Positions 24,123-34,848 are shown, counted from the first letter of the stretch. The stretch is DNA of 64,000 nucleotides from Nitrospirota bacterium (GCA_018971525.1 JAGXAR010000003.1:1-64000); one strand, 5' to 3'. Program-made: numbers and translations. Notes: generated from the sequence alone by a model not told the origin.

Positions 24123-27100
24123 ATGAGTGACGTCCAGAGTCTCTTGAACCTCTCGTGGGTCCTGCTCTGCGCCGGGCTTGTCCTGATGATGCAAGCAGGA
24201 TTCATCTGCCTCGAGACCGGTTTGGCGCGGGCGAAGAACAGTATTAACGTCGCGATCAAGCGCGTCGTCGATTTCTGCATTGCCTCGATCATCTTCTGGC
24301 TGTTCGGCTATGCCCTCATGTTCGGCACCAGCGCCTGGGGGGTGCTGGGAACCGACCACTTTTTGTTCGGCGAGTCAGCAGCTCCACGAGATCTTGCGTT
24401 TTTCTTGTTTCAGCTCCTGTTTTGCGGAACCGCCACGACCATCATTTCCGGCGGGGTCGCCGAGCGCATGCGTTTTCATGCCTATCTGTTGGTCTCCGTG
24501 CTGATCTCCTCGGTCATCTATCCTGTCATCGGCCATTGGGTGTGGGCGGCCGGCGGAGCCGGTTCGCCGGCAGGATTTCTGAAAAGCCATGGCTTTATCG
24601 ATTTTGCGGGATCGACCGTCGTGCATTCCATGGGCGGATGGGTCTCCTTGGCTGCCATCCTCGTCGTAGGCCCTCGTCTTGGTCGGTTCAATCCGGACTT
24701 CATTCCGATCCATGGGCATAATCTGCCCATGGCGGCATTAGGGATGTTTCTGATGTGGTTCGGGTGGTTCGGATTCAACGGCGGAAGTACGTATGAGGTG
24801 AACCGACAGGTATCCGTCATTTTTGTGAATACGGCGCTGGCCGGAGCGGCCGGCGGGCTTGGAGCATTGGGCGCCAGTTGGTGGATCCTGCGTCGGGCCG
24901 ACGTCCCCGCACTGATGAACGGCGTCTTGGCCGGACTCGTCGCGATCACGGCGTCCGCCCATATCATGACGCCGACGGCCGCCGTCGAGATTGCCATCAT
25001 GGCAGGCATTCTCTGTACGAAGGCGACTCAGTGGTTGGAGCGATGGGAAATCGACGACGTCGTCGGCGCGGTCCCTGTGCATGCGTTCTGCGGGGCCTGG
25101 GGGACCATTGCTGTGGCCCTGTTCGGCAGTCCGCAAGGCTGGGCCACGGGTCTGGACCGCTGGGGTCAACTCCAGATTCAGGTAGCCGGAGCCGTGATCT
25201 GTTTCCTTTATGCGTTCGGCGCGGCGTACGTGCTGTTTTCGCTGTTGAACAAGGTGTATCCGCTCCGAGTCAGTGCAGAAAACGAGCGGATCGGGCTCAA
25301 TATGGCTGAACATGGGGCGACCACGGCGCTGGTCGACCTCGTCGGTGAAATGGAAGACCAGCGACGCCGAGGCGACTTTTCACGGCACGTGTCCGTCGAG
25401 CCCCATACGGAAGTCGGTCAAATCGCCGTCGAATACAACCGAGTGCTCGACACCGTCAATACCGAGTCGCAACTACGAGAAGATGCGCTCGTGGCGCTTC
25501 GTGCAAGCAAAGAGGACACGCGCATGATTATCGATCATGCGTTGGACGCCATCGTCGTCGTGGACGCTCAGGGAATGATCACAGATTGGAATCCCCACGC
25601 GCATCGAACGTTCGGATGGTCGAAGTCAGACGTGCTGGGCCGGCCGATGACGGAGACGATTATTCCTCCGGCATATCGTGGTGAGTATCAAGAGGGGTTT
25701 AGGCACTTGAACTCCACGGGGCAGTGGCCCCTCAAGAATCAACGTGTGGAGACCACTGCCCTGCATCGTGAGGGGCATGAGTTTCCCGTTGAACTCACGG
25801 TCGTCCCGCTCTTTCGCAGAGACACATTTTCGGCGAGTATTTTTATTCGTGATATCTCGGAGCGAAAGCATGCAGATCACGAGCGGACTCAACAGGCGAC
25901 TCGACTGCTGAAGCAACAGGCGGCACTGGCCGGACTGACGCAGAGCGAAATCTTCCAGATCACGGATCTGCTGTCGCCGTTGCAGCATCTGCTTGAGGTG
26001 ACGGCCAGGACGCTTGAGGTGGAACGGATCAGCATCTGGCGTTTTACCGAGGGCCGAACCGCCATTCGCTGCTTGAATCTGTACGAGTTCGGTGCGGATC
26101 GCCATTCAGCCGGTGTCGAACTCCGAGCGGAGCGATATCCTCGGTACTTTCAAGCGCTGGTCCAGGAGTCGACGATTGCCGCTGATGATGCCCACCACGA
26201 TCAGCGGACGAGTGAGTTCTCCGAGAGTTATCTGTTGCCGCTGGGGATCAACTCGATGCTTGACGTCCCTATCCGTCTGTTCGGCAACGTGGAAGGGGTG
26301 CTCTGTCACGAACATGTGGGACCCAAACGCCAATGGATGCACGATGAGCAGCTGTTCGTAACCGCGATCGCGAACCTCATTGCTTTAGTGTATGAGCAAT
26401 GGGAACGCAAACAAGTGGAAGAGGAATTGCAGCAAGAAACCGGTCTCGTACAGGTTCTGCAACGCGTCGCGATTGCCGCGAATGAAGCGAGTTCTGTGGA
26501 TGAAGCGCTTCAAATCGCGCTGGATCATATCTGCGGGTATACCGGTTGGCCGGTGGGACATGCCTATCTTCGTCATGAGGATGGGCGAGATATTCTTCGA
26601 TCCACGACCCTCTGGCACCTTGACAGGCCCGAGCACTTTGAGATCTTACGTGCCATTACAGAGAAGACGGAATTCGCTAACGGACAAGGACTTCCCGGTC
26701 GAGTCCTTGCATCTGCCTCTGCCGTCTGGATCCTGGACGTGACGAAGGACGCCGACTTCCCTCGGGCTCAACTCGCGAATGATATCGGCGTCAAGGGAGG
26801 ATTTGCCTTCCCGATTGTGGTGGGGGGTGTCGTGACTGGGGTCATGGAATTCTTCTCGGAGGAGGTCGCAGCACCGAACCCACGGTTGTTGGCTATTATG
26901 GAGGTGATCGGCACGCAGTTGGGGCGTGTCATTGAACGGGCCAGGGCGGATCAGGCGTTGAGGCAGTCCCAGTATACGCTCACAGAGACCAAGAATTTCC
27001 TCGACTCGGTGATCGAAAACCTTCCCAGTATGGTGTTTGTGAAGGATGCTGCGCATCTGCGATTCGTGCGTTTCAATAAGGCGGGCGAGGAGTTGACGGG

Positions 27101-27419
27101 ATATTCAAGAGAGGAATTGCTGGGCAAGTCGGATTATGACCTCTTCCCTCAAGAGCAGGCAGAGTTCTTCGTGGCGCGAGATCGTGATGTGCTGGCAAAT
27201 AGGCAATTGCTGGATATCCCCGAAGAACCGATTCACACGAAGTTCAGTGGAGTCAGGATTCTCCACACCAAGAAAATGCCTCTCCTCGACAAAGAGGGGA
27301 CGCCGCAATTCATCTTGAGGATTTCAGAAGACATCACCGAGCAAAACAGGTGGAGATCGAATTGCGGAAGGCCACGGCGGCAGCGGAGGCGGCAAGTGTG
27401 GCGAAGACGATGTTCTTAG
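24123..27419 (+). CDS. Ammonium transporter-fused sensor kinase, N-terminal part (Amt-PAS-GAF-GAF-PAS)
   Basis: Residues 1-375 are an Amt/Rh channel of about 11 helices. They include the family entry motif [11 protein letters not shown], Asp160, the first pore His in VVHSMGGW (residue 168) and the second in [11 protein letters not shown] (residue 320), so the ammonium path looks intact. Then come PAS (about 463-585), two GAF domains (about 600-765 and 785-945) and PAS (about 955-1075). At 27343-27346 an A4 run is one base short; restoring it joins [16 protein letters not shown] and continues into the kinase at 27350. The last 17 residues of this frame are therefore out of frame. Kuenenia Ks-Amt5 is a known Amt-kinase fusion. 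Confidence 0.9.
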   Translation: MSDVQSLLNLSWVLLCAGLVLMMQAGFICLETGLARAKNSINVAIKRVVDFCIASIIFWLFGYALMFGTSAWGVLGTDHFLFGESAAPRDLAFFLFQLLFCGTATTIISGGVAERMRFHAYLLVSVLISSVIYPVIGHWVWAAGGAGSPAGFLKSHGFIDFAGSTVVHSMGGWVSLAAILVVGPRLGRFNPDFIPIHGHNLPMAALGMFLMWFGWFGFNGGSTYEVNRQVSVIFVNTALAGAAGGLGALGASWWILRRADVPALMNGVLAGLVAITASAHIMTPTAAVEIAIMAGILCTKATQWLERWEIDDVVGAVPVHAFCGAWGTIAVALFGSPQGWATGLDRWGQLQIQVAGAVICFLYAFGAAYVLFSLLNKVYPLRVSAENERIGLNMAEHGATTALVDLVGEMEDQRRRGDFSRHVSVEPHTEVGQIAVEYNRVLDTVNTESQLREDALVALRASKEDTRMIIDHALDAIVVVDAQGMITDWNPHAHRTFGWSKSDVLGRPMTETIIPPAYRGEYQEGFRHLNSTGQWPLKNQRVETTALHREGHEFPVELTVVPLFRRDTFSASIFIRDISERKHADHERTQQATRLLKQQAALAGLTQSEIFQITDLLSPLQHLLEVTARTLEVERISIWRFTEGRTAIRCLNLYEFGADRHSAGVELRAERYPRYFQALVQESTIAADDAHHDQRTSEFSESYLLPLGINSMLDVPIRLFGNVEGVLCHEHVGPKRQWMHDEQLFVTAIANLIALVYEQWERKQVEEELQQETGLVQVLQRVAIAANEASSVDEALQIALDHICGYTGWPVGHAYLRHEDGRDILRSTTLWHLDRPEHFEILRAITEKTEFANGQGLPGRVLASASAVWILDVTKDADFPRAQLANDIGVKGGFAFPIVVGGVVTGVMEFFSEEVAAPNPRLLAIMEVIGTQLGRVIERARADQALRQSQYTLTETKNFLDSVIENLPSMVFVKDAAHLRFVRFNKAGEELTGYSREELLGKSDYDLFPQEQAEFFVARDRDVLANRQLLDIPEEPIHTKFSGVRILHTKKMPLLDKEGTPQFILRISEDITEQNRWRSNCGRPRRQRRRQVWRRRCS

Positions 27420-29047
27420 CCAATATGAGTCATGAAATCCGCACGCCGATGAACGGTATTCTCGGGATGTCAGAACTACTGCTTCGGACGGCATTGAACG
27501 ATCGGCAGTTACAGCTGGCACAATCTGTCCATCGTTCCGGAGTCGCCTTGCTGAGGATTATCAATGACATCCTCGACTTTTCCAAGATCGAAGCGGGCAA
27601 GATGGGTTTGGAAGCCATTGTATTTGCCTTGCGAGAATTGGTTGAGGAGGCGGTGGTCTTGTTCTCTGAACCGGCCAGAGCAAAGGGCCTGGAATTGTCA
27701 TGCTGCGTTGGGAACGGCTGTCCGGATCGAGTGGTCGGAGATCCTGTGCGTCTTCGTCAGATTCTCCTGAACTTGATCGGGAATGCCGTGAAGTTTACCC
27801 ACCGAGGGCGAATCCAGGTGACGGTCGAGTACTGTGCCGAACAGCCAGCGCAGGGCATGTTGAGGTTTAAGGTGACGGATACGGGGATTGGGATTGACTC
27901 CTCGGTTCAGTCCACCATCTTCGACCATTTTTCTCAGGCCGATGGCTCGACCACTCGGAAGTTCGGAGGAACGGGCCTCGGCTTGGCCATTGTGAAGCAA
28001 CTGGTCCTGCTCATGCATGGTGAGGTGGGGGTCGAAAGCCGTCTCGGTGAAGGATCTACCTTCTGGCTGACGATCCCTCTACGAAGTGACGGAGGATCCC
28101 AGGCTGGTCGGGTATCTGATGCCTCCGTTCCTGCGAAATCTCTTAGCGAGGGTGATCAAAGAAGGCGAGGTGATCGAGGGAAGGTTCTGATGCTCAAGCA
28201 TGATCGAGCTGGGTCACCACCACATTCACCAGAGAAAGGTCGAGGCTGCTTTCTGCTCGCTGAGGATAACCCCATCAATCGGGAGGTGGCTGTCGGAATG
28301 TTGGAAGAGCTCGGTCATCGCGTGGAAGTAGCCGATAACGGCCGCGAAGCAGCAGAGGCGGTCAAGAGCGGGGCGTACGACCTGATTTTCATGGATTGTC
28401 ACATGCCTGTGATGGACGGGTTTGCCGCGACTCAGGCGATTCGCCAGTACCAGGAGGCCCTGGACCCTCCTCGTCGAATTCCGATCGTTGCACTGACTGC
28501 CAATGCCATGGTCGGAGACCGTGATCGGTGTCTCGCCGTCGGTATGGACGACTATCTGAGCAAGCCGTTTACGCTGCAGCAACTCGAGGCGGTGATCCAG
28601 CGATGGCTGCCGGCTTCTCCCTCTTCGGTCCCTTCTTCATCCACCGGCCTTCAACAAGGGACTTCTGCTCCTTCTGCTTCTCCTCATTCCGTACGGTCGG
28701 TCGTCTTGGATCGTCAAGCACTCGACGCTATTCGCTCGCTCCAACGCAATGGGCGGCCGGATTTTCTCGCTCAATTGATCGAGAAGTATGTCGCGTCATC
28801 AAAGGAGTATGTCGCGACGATCCAACGCGCGGTGGCATCAGGAGACGCCTCGGCGCTCTGGCAGGCGGCCCATGCGTTGAAGTCGAGCAGCGGCATGATG
28901 GGCGCATCGATGTTCGCGGAGTTGTGTCGTGAACTTGAGTCGTTAGGGCGGGCTGCGACACTCGATCGGGTCCCTGCAGTGCTGAGCAAGCTGGAAGCGT
29001 CCTATCCGAGCGTGTGCGCGGCTCTCGAAGAGGAAGCGGGAAAATAA
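27350..29047 (+). CDS. Hybrid histidine kinase part of the Amt fusion (HisKA-HATPase-REC-HPt)
   Basis: The frame has 565 codons and continues 24123-27419 after the one-base shift. HisKA has the phospho-His in [16 protein letters not shown]. HATPase shows the N box [11 protein letters not shown] and the G boxes DTGIGIDSS and [16 protein letters not shown] (about 300-420) has the acceptor Asp in [13 protein letters not shown] and ends with [11 protein letters not shown] and YLSKPF. A C-terminal HPt domain has the His in [13 protein letters not shown]. All phosphorelay residues are present, so it is either a recently broken gene, a slippage product or a sequence error rather than a decayed pseudogene. 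Confidence 0.9.
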   Translation: MEIELRKATAAAEAASVAKTMFLANMSHEIRTPMNGILGMSELLLRTALNDRQLQLAQSVHRSGVALLRIINDILDFSKIEAGKMGLEAIVFALRELVEEAVVLFSEPARAKGLELSCCVGNGCPDRVVGDPVRLRQILLNLIGNAVKFTHRGRIQVTVEYCAEQPAQGMLRFKVTDTGIGIDSSVQSTIFDHFSQADGSTTRKFGGTGLGLAIVKQLVLLMHGEVGVESRLGEGSTFWLTIPLRSDGGSQAGRVSDASVPAKSLSEGDQRRRGDRGKVLMLKHDRAGSPPHSPEKGRGCFLLAEDNPINREVAVGMLEELGHRVEVADNGREAAEAVKSGAYDLIFMDCHMPVMDGFAATQAIRQYQEALDPPRRIPIVALTANAMVGDRDRCLAVGMDDYLSKPFTLQQLEAVIQRWLPASPSSVPSSSTGLQQGTSAPSASPHSVRSVVLDRQALDAIRSLQRNGRPDFLAQLIEKYVASSKEYVATIQRAVASGDASALWQAAHALKSSSGMMGASMFAELCRELESLGRAATLDRVPAVLSKLEASYPSVCAALEEEAGK

Positions 29048-29054
29048 CACTGAT

Positions 29055-31190
29055 ATGGAACCGCAAGGAGAACGAGCGGCGCCGCTGGCTCTTGTCGTCG
29101 ATGACGACGGGTTTGTCAGGATGGTCGTGCGCGAAACGCTGGAACAGTCTGGCCTCGAGGTCTGTGAGGCGGCCAGCGGAGCACAGGCGTTGGAGCTGTT
29201 TGCGACCTCTCGCCCGGATATCGTGGTCCTGGATGTCATGATGCCAGGTCTCGATGGGTTTGCCACCTGTGCGAAGTTGCGCGGGTCTGTCAGAGGCAGT
29301 CGCGTGCCCATTCTGATCATGACGGGGCTAAACGATGCGGAGTCGATCGCCCATGCCTACGAACAGGGCGCGACGGATTTCATCATGAAACCGCTCAATC
29401 CCGTGATCTTAGGTCATCGTGTGCGGTATATGTTGCGCGGCGGCCACACCCTGGATGCCTTGATCAAAAGTGAAGCTCGGCTTGGATCAGCACAGCGGAT
29501 CGCGAAGATCGGTAACTGGGAATGGCGTCCGGACACGAATCAGTTTACCGCGTCAGCTGAGCTCTGTCGTCTGATGGGCATTCGATCGCAGGACTTTGCC
29601 GGAACCTTCGACGCGTTTATCCAGCTCGTGCATCCAGAAGACCGTCATCGCGTCGATGAGGCTCTGAGGCGCATCCTGAGCAAGTGGGTCCCGTGCGATA
29701 TCGACCATCGTCTTGTCCTGCCGAACGGAGCGGATTTTACGGTCAATCTCCAGGCAGAGGCGGTGTTCGATGACCAAATGAAGGCGCTTTCGATCGTCGG
29801 AACGGCTCAAGACATCACCGATCGGAAACAGTCTGAACGAGAGATTCATCGCCTGGCCTATTTCGACAGCCTGACGGGACTGCCGAACCGTGTTTTGTTT
29901 AAGGATCGTGTCGTCCAGGCCCTCCTGCATGCCCGCCGCTACGGCACCACGTTGGCGACGCTTTTTCTGGACTTGGATCGTTTTAAGATTATTAACGACA
30001 CCTTGGGTCACAATATCGGTGACTTACTGCTGAAGAGCGTGGCCGACCGCCTGGCCGAATCCGTGCGCCACAGTGATTCCGTGTGCCGGCCTGCGGGCCA
30101 AGAGGAGAATCATTCACTCGCGCGATTGGGCGGCGATGAGTTTACCGTGCTTCTCACGAATCTGCGCGATGTGCAGGATGCCGGAACAGTTGCCCGCCGG
30201 ATTGTGGAGTCGCTGGCGCAATCCTTCTCTATCGAAGGGCGGGAAATCTTCGTCACGGTCAGTGTGGGGATCGCAACCTTTCCAGTTGATGGAGATTCAG
30301 CCGATGTCTTGCTGAAGAATGCTGACAGCGCAATGTATCACGCCAAGGAGCAGGGCCGGAATAACTTTCAGTTCTATTCCGCGACCCTCAATGCCGCCGC
30401 CAATGAGCGCTTGATCCTGGAAGGAGAGCTCCGCCATGCCATAGAGCGGGAGGAGTTCGTGGTGTATTACATGCCGCAGGTCGATTTGCGCACGAGGGGG
30501 ATTGTCGGGGCGGAGGCGTTGGTGCGGTGGCAGCATCCTCAGCGAGGGCTCTTGGCTCCCGCTGAATTTCTCCCTGCTGCCATGGACACCGGTCTGATCA
30601 GAGCGATCGATGAGTGGGTTCTGCGGACAGCCTGTCGTCAGAATCAGGCGTGGCAGGAGCGCGGCTTGATGCCGGTGCGTATGGGTGTCAATGTCTCCCC
30701 CTCACTGTTCCACGGCAACTCCTTGCTGTCCGTGGTGGAAGAGGCACTCCGCCACACTGGATTGACGCCGGCCTGTCTGGAGTTGGAATTGACGGAATCC
30801 ATTACGATGCGCAACGTGGACGCGTCGATTGCCATGTTGACCACCTTAAAGGCGATGGGGGTGCAACTCTCCATCGACGACTTTGGAACCGGCTATTCGT
30901 CGCTCAGCTATCTGCAGCGTCTTCCGATCGACATGGTGAAGATCGATCAAACCTTTATCAGAGAGATCCTCACGCAGTCCAGCCCAGCTCCCATTGTGCG
31001 GGCGATCATCGCGATGGCGCACAGTCTCAATCTCTATGTGCTTGCGGAAGGGGTTGAGCAGGAGGCCCAATGGAGGCAGTTGCTCAATCAAGGTTGCGAT
31101 CAGGCTCAAGGATATCTCTTTGGTCTGCCTATGCCGGCGGGTGAGTTTGCCTCGTTGCTGCCGCCGGTCCATCTGCGCGAAGCGAGCTAG
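29055..31190 (+). CDS. REC-PAS-GGDEF-EAL response regulator (c-di-GMP turnover)
   Basis: The product has 711 aa. REC (residues 10-125) has the phospho-acceptor in VVLDVMMPGLDG. A PAS domain (about 145-255) follows, with TDRKQSEREIHRLAYFDSLT leading into GGDEF. The active motif reads RLGGDEFTVLL, intact, and the EAL domain begins GAEALVRWQHP with a later DDFGTGYSSLSYL, also intact. It may both make and break c-di-GMP. It starts 7 bp after the Amt-fused kinase and is its likely phosphorelay output. The HPt domain of the kinase fits this. Confidence 0.92.
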   Translation: MEPQGERAAPLALVVDDDGFVRMVVRETLEQSGLEVCEAASGAQALELFATSRPDIVVLDVMMPGLDGFATCAKLRGSVRGSRVPILIMTGLNDAESIAHAYEQGATDFIMKPLNPVILGHRVRYMLRGGHTLDALIKSEARLGSAQRIAKIGNWEWRPDTNQFTASAELCRLMGIRSQDFAGTFDAFIQLVHPEDRHRVDEALRRILSKWVPCDIDHRLVLPNGADFTVNLQAEAVFDDQMKALSIVGTAQDITDRKQSEREIHRLAYFDSLTGLPNRVLFKDRVVQALLHARRYGTTLATLFLDLDRFKIINDTLGHNIGDLLLKSVADRLAESVRHSDSVCRPAGQEENHSLARLGGDEFTVLLTNLRDVQDAGTVARRIVESLAQSFSIEGREIFVTVSVGIATFPVDGDSADVLLKNADSAMYHAKEQGRNNFQFYSATLNAAANERLILEGELRHAIEREEFVVYYMPQVDLRTRGIVGAEALVRWQHPQRGLLAPAEFLPAAMDTGLIRAIDEWVLRTACRQNQAWQERGLMPVRMGVNVSPSLFHGNSLLSVVEEALRHTGLTPACLELELTESITMRNVDASIAMLTTLKAMGVQLSIDDFGTGYSSLSYLQRLPIDMVKIDQTFIREILTQSSPAPIVRAIIAMAHSLNLYVLAEGVEQEAQWRQLLNQGCDQAQGYLFGLPMPAGEFASLLPPVHLREAS

Positions 31191-31218
31191 CGTTTTCTGC
31201 CGCTGTCGAGTCAGTGCA

Positions 31219-32988
31219 TTATCCCTGCGAGCGATATCCATACAAGAGCGTGATGTTGATCCGTCGGCTGAGGTAGTCGTCTTTGAAGGCAATCTCGTCG
31301 GTTTCGTGGAAGAGATCGGAGTTAAATACGACAGCGCGATTGGTTCGATAGGGGATTTTCACCGTCTTAGCGCCCACCTGATCGAGCCAGGCGAGAATCT
31401 TCGGTTTGTTCTTGTCGCTGTTGTATTCCTGAAAATTCCAGTCCCGTGGCGCTTCCTTGTCGTAGACGACCAGCCCGCCGGTCTCTGGGTTGAGGTTGGC
31501 TTCGTCCGGGGTAATCCAGAAGTTCACATTGACCGCTGCGGCGTCGGCATGGATGTTGAGCCCCCGACGCGCACTATCGTGTTTGAAGGCCCAGGCTTGG
31601 GTGAGCCGGTGCTGCTTGAAGATGCGCGGGAATTTCAACCGCAACTCCTCGGCAATTTGGAGGAGCAGGGGGGAGGCGAAGCCATCGCCCAGAAAGGCCC
31701 CGATATATCCGTTCTCGTAATCCTTCTTCCACATCGTGGACTCCCAACAGAATCGGCGCAGTGCCTCCAACGCCTCGAGATTCAGCAGCCCGTCGATCCA
31801 GGTCACCTCCGGTTGCTTTGCCAGATAGCGGGACTCCACGGATTCGACGTCCAGGGCAGGATGGAGTGCGCCAGCTGGGAGATGCGGGCTCGAGGGGCGA
31901 TAGAGGAGCCGGTTGAATGAGGCAGCGACCGGTGCGAGGTCCTGTGGTGTGATGGGAACTCGATTGCCGGGATTGGGGAGACGGTCCAATTCGTCTCGGA
32001 GTCGTTGCAGCGCCTGGAGGTAGGGGCGATGCTCGTCGCTGAGGAGATGACGACCAAACAGATGCTGAATCTGTTCGAGATCATGTTTGATGCGTGAGCG
32101 ATAGACGAAGGAGTCGGTCACAGGCCGGGCATGGTCATGCTTGGCCGTGGCCGCGCGTTGGAGACAGTCGACTGCCTTCTCGTCCTCTCCTGCCCACGAC
32201 CGGGCGATGCCAAGATTGTAGAGGGCCTTAAGATAGCCTGGCATGATCGTGAGGGCCTGTGTGAATGAAGCAATCGCCTCGTTCAGCGATCCGGTTTCCA
32301 TCAAGGCGAGCCCCAGATTGTTGAGCGCTTCGACATGCGTCGGCTTCAACTGAATGGCCTGACGATAGGAGGCGATGGCGCGTGGCACCTGGCCCTGTTC
32401 CTTCAAGGCGACGCCGAGATTGTTATGGGTATCCGGATGGGATGGATTGAGTGCGAGGGCCTTGTGATACGCGTCAATGGATTCAGGGAGAGCGCCGCGG
32501 TCTCTGAGCACATTGCCCAGGTTGCTCCATGCTTCAAGGTGCCGTGGATTCAAGGTGACGGCCTGCCGGTAGGCGCGAATGGCCTCGTCCGGACGAGCCG
32601 CCTTCTGGGCGACGACGCCAAAGTTAAACCAATAGAGCGGCGCAGAAGGAGCCTGTTCGATGGCGCGGGAGATCGTAGCCATGGCGTCGTCGAATCGGTT
32701 GAGTCGATAGAGCGAGAGGCCGAGAAGGTGTAACGCTTCTGGATGGTCCGGGGCCATGTTAAGGACGAGGCGATAGGTCCGTTCTGCCTCCTGCAACCGC
32801 CCGCCTTGCAGGTGTGCGCTGCCTTCATTCAGCAAGGCGCGGACCGCCGAGGTATCCGGTACTCGATCGGTCTTGGTTTGCTGCCTATCTTGGCGTCGAC
32901 GTCCGGCTGGCCTCATAAAGTGCCTGGTCTTCCCTTCCCCGGGGTGCGGTACAGTATGAGGGTATACGAAAGTTGGAACGGTGGTCAA
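31219..32988 (-). CDS. TPR protein with C-terminal 2OG-Fe(II) oxygenase domain
   Basis: The product has 589 aa. Residues 50-290 contain about seven TPR units (for example HPEALHLLGLSLYRLNRFDD, HLEAWSNLGNVLRDRGALPE). After a linker, residues 375-585 form a dioxygenase-like domain with the Fe ligands in NIHADAAAVNVNFW (HxD) and DLFHETDEI (distal His), and an Arg in SRRINITLLYG for 2-oxoglutarate. It is likely a protein or glycan hydroxylase using TPRs to pick its partner. The first 25 residues may not be translated; a second ATG lies at about 32916. It converges with the GGDEF-EAL gene with only 28 bp between. Confidence 0.87.
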   Translation of the reverse strand: MTTVPTFVYPHTVPHPGEGKTRHFMRPAGRRRQDRQQTKTDRVPDTSAVRALLNEGSAHLQGGRLQEAERTYRLVLNMAPDHPEALHLLGLSLYRLNRFDDAMATISRAIEQAPSAPLYWFNFGVVAQKAARPDEAIRAYRQAVTLNPRHLEAWSNLGNVLRDRGALPESIDAYHKALALNPSHPDTHNNLGVALKEQGQVPRAIASYRQAIQLKPTHVEALNNLGLALMETGSLNEAIASFTQALTIMPGYLKALYNLGIARSWAGEDEKAVDCLQRAATAKHDHARPVTDSFVYRSRIKHDLEQIQHLFGRHLLSDEHRPYLQALQRLRDELDRLPNPGNRVPITPQDLAPVAASFNRLLYRPSSPHLPAGALHPALDVESVESRYLAKQPEVTWIDGLLNLEALEALRRFCWESTMWKKDYENGYIGAFLGDGFASPLLLQIAEELRLKFPRIFKQHRLTQAWAFKHDSARRGLNIHADAAAVNVNFWITPDEANLNPETGGLVVYDKEAPRDWNFQEYNSDKNKPKILAWLDQVGAKTVKIPYRTNRAVVFNSDLFHETDEIAFKDDYLSRRINITLLYGYRSQG

Positions 32989-33155
32989 AGGGAGGAGACC
33001 TAGGCCCTTGAATATGACAGATGAGACGGTTGACTAAGCATATTGAGAAGGTCGCCCCGATCGAACCGATCAGATGCCACGCACGGTGACTTTCCGAAAG
33101 GCGGAAGTTATACTTCGAACGGTATGAGTGCGTCGGTGGGATGGAGGCGATTTCG

Positions 33156-33605
33156 ATGAAGAATAATGTCGGAGTGTTGTGGGGGATCGTGGGAATAGGG
33201 TTGCTTACCCTACCCGTTATTGTCGCAGCCGGAGCGTCAGATGGGCGCGTAACGGGTGGCACGGTTATCCGCGAAGCGCAGGAGGCGGTGACGGCCACCA
33301 AGGACTATACGATTCAGCAAAAAGATGCGTTTCAACGAAAGGTTCAAACAGAACTGGATGAAATACAAGCGCGCATCACGCAGCTGCGCGGACAAGTCGA
33401 GCATGCATCGGGGGAAGCAAGAGCGGACGCCCAGAAGGCGATCGGGGAATTAGAAAAGAAAAAAGACCTGGCCAATAAGAAAGTCGAGGCCATTCATTCC
33501 GCAACGGCCTCCTCCTGGGAGCAGGTGAAGTCGAAAACGGCGGCTGCAATGGACGATCTTCGAGATTCTCTCAAACGGGCCCTGTCCCATCTCCCGTCAC
33601 GGTAG
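33156..33605 (+). CDS. Exported coiled-coil protein
   Basis: The product has 149 aa from the ATG at 33156, chosen because GGAGGCGA lies 5-12 bases upstream; an ATG at 33141 would add five residues. A signal peptide (MKNNVGVLWGIVGIGLLTLP) leads to a heptad-rich helix over residues 35-145 (FQRKVQTELDEIQARITQLR, RADAQKAIGELEKKKDLANK). It has no cysteine or enzyme motif. It resembles apolipoprotein-like or stress-related helical proteins of the periplasm. It lies 4 bp before the CCG gene. Confidence 0.75.
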   Translation: MKNNVGVLWGIVGIGLLTLPVIVAAGASDGRVTGGTVIREAQEAVTATKDYTIQQKDAFQRKVQTELDEIQARITQLRGQVEHASGEARADAQKAIGELEKKKDLANKKVEAIHSATASSWEQVKSKTAAAMDDLRDSLKRALSHLPSR

Positions 33606-33609
33606 ACCA

Positions 33610-34524
33610 ATGAAATATGCCCTCTACCCCGGTTGTGCGGCGCAAGGGGCGACACCGGAACTCTATCAATCGACGAAGGCGATCATCGGCCGATTGGGGA
33701 TCGAAGTCGTCGAGCTCGCTGCCGCGGCCTGTTGCGGCGCCGGTGTGGTGACGGAAGCGCATCCCGATATGGCGTTGGCGCTCAACGCCAGGACGTTTGC
33801 GCAAGCTGAACGACTCGGACTGGATGTCATGACGATCTGCGGAACCTGCCAAGGCGTCATGAGTGCAGCCAATCGACGATTGAAGACAGAGCCAGGGACT
33901 CTGGACCGCATTAATGCCCTCCTGACGCCGGAAGGCTTGGCCTATCAAGGTCACGTCCAAGTCAAGCATCTGTTGTGGATTGTGGTGCGAGACATCGGGC
34001 TGGCTCGCCTGGGTGCCCTGGTCTCCCTTCCGATGCGAGACTTCCGCGTCGCGCCGTTTTACGGCTGCTACATCCTGCGTCCGTCGTGGGATCTGGGCTT
34101 TGACGATCCCGAGAATCCACAATCCCTCGAGCGCGTCATCAAGGCCGTCGGTGGTGAACCGGTGGCCTATGCCGGGAGAACCAAATGCTGCGGGTTTCCT
34201 ATCATCCTCGAAAAGGAAGCCATTGCCGTAGCAATGGCGGGGACGCACATGAAGGAAGCGAAGGAGCAGGGAGCCGATTTTATGGTGACGCCCTGTCCCC
34301 TCTGTCACATGAGCCTGGATATATATCAAGATCGGGCCGGTCGTGCGGTAAACCGCGAGCTCCACTTGCCGATCCTGCATGTGCCGCAGTTGCTCGGTCT
34401 GGCGATGGGGCTTCCGGCCAAGGACTTGGGGCTCACGCATCATTTGATCTCGGTCGATTCCATTCTCGCGACGCTTGAGCGTCGTCGAACGCATCCTAAC
34501 CATCCTGAAGGAGTTGGCGAATGA
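33610..34524 (+). CDS. CCG-domain protein (HdrB / SdhE-like, succinate dehydrogenase anchor type)
   Basis: The product has 304 aa with two cysteine-rich CCG domains: YPGC, AAACCGAGV and CGTCQG in the first; YGCYILRPS, TKCCGFP and PCPLCHMSLD in the second. Such double CCG proteins bind unusual iron-sulfur clusters in HdrB and in the membrane-associated subunit SdhE of some succinate:quinone reductases. With the SdhB at 20367 lacking a local anchor, an SDH role is the best guess; a heterodisulfide-type electron transfer role is the alternative. Its ATGA stop overlaps the cupin gene. Confidence 0.85.
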   Translation: MKYALYPGCAAQGATPELYQSTKAIIGRLGIEVVELAAAACCGAGVVTEAHPDMALALNARTFAQAERLGLDVMTICGTCQGVMSAANRRLKTEPGTLDRINALLTPEGLAYQGHVQVKHLLWIVVRDIGLARLGALVSLPMRDFRVAPFYGCYILRPSWDLGFDDPENPQSLERVIKAVGGEPVAYAGRTKCCGFPIILEKEAIAVAMAGTHMKEAKEQGADFMVTPCPLCHMSLDIYQDRAGRAVNRELHLPILHVPQLLGLAMGLPAKDLGLTHHLISVDSILATLERRRTHPNHPEGVGE

Positions 34525-34841
34525 ATGTGGTGAATCTATCGGACTATCAGCAGTTTAGTAGTGAGAAGATGAAGAAGAACAACATGTTTCAGACCCCACG
34601 ATTCTTCTGCGACATCTACTGCTTCGAACCAGGGCAGGAACAGAAGGGGCATATCCACGGCGAGCAGGATAAAGTCTATCTCGTACTTGAAGGCCAGGGC
34701 ACGTTTCAGGTCGGGTCAGAGAAACAGGTGCTGGGTCCAGGGCAGGGGACCATGGCGCCGGCCGGGGAGGAGCACGGCGTGAAAAATCACACAGGCCAGC
34801 GCCTAAAAGTATTAGTGTTCGTGTCGCCGAATCCATCGTAA
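34521..34841 (+). CDS. Cupin-domain protein
   Basis: The product has 106 aa: a single small cupin barrel. Motif 1 is GQEQKGHIHGEQDKVYLVLE, with two His and a Gln/Glu. Motif 2 is GTMAPAGEEHGVKNHTG. The metal ligands look complete, so it probably binds Fe, Mn or Ni. Translation is coupled to the CCG gene. The substrate is unknown. Confidence 0.87.
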   Translation: MNVVNLSDYQQFSSEKMKKNNMFQTPRFFCDIYCFEPGQEQKGHIHGEQDKVYLVLEGQGTFQVGSEKQVLGPGQGTMAPAGEEHGVKNHTGQRLKVLVFVSPNPS

Positions 34842-34848
34842 ACGCTCG

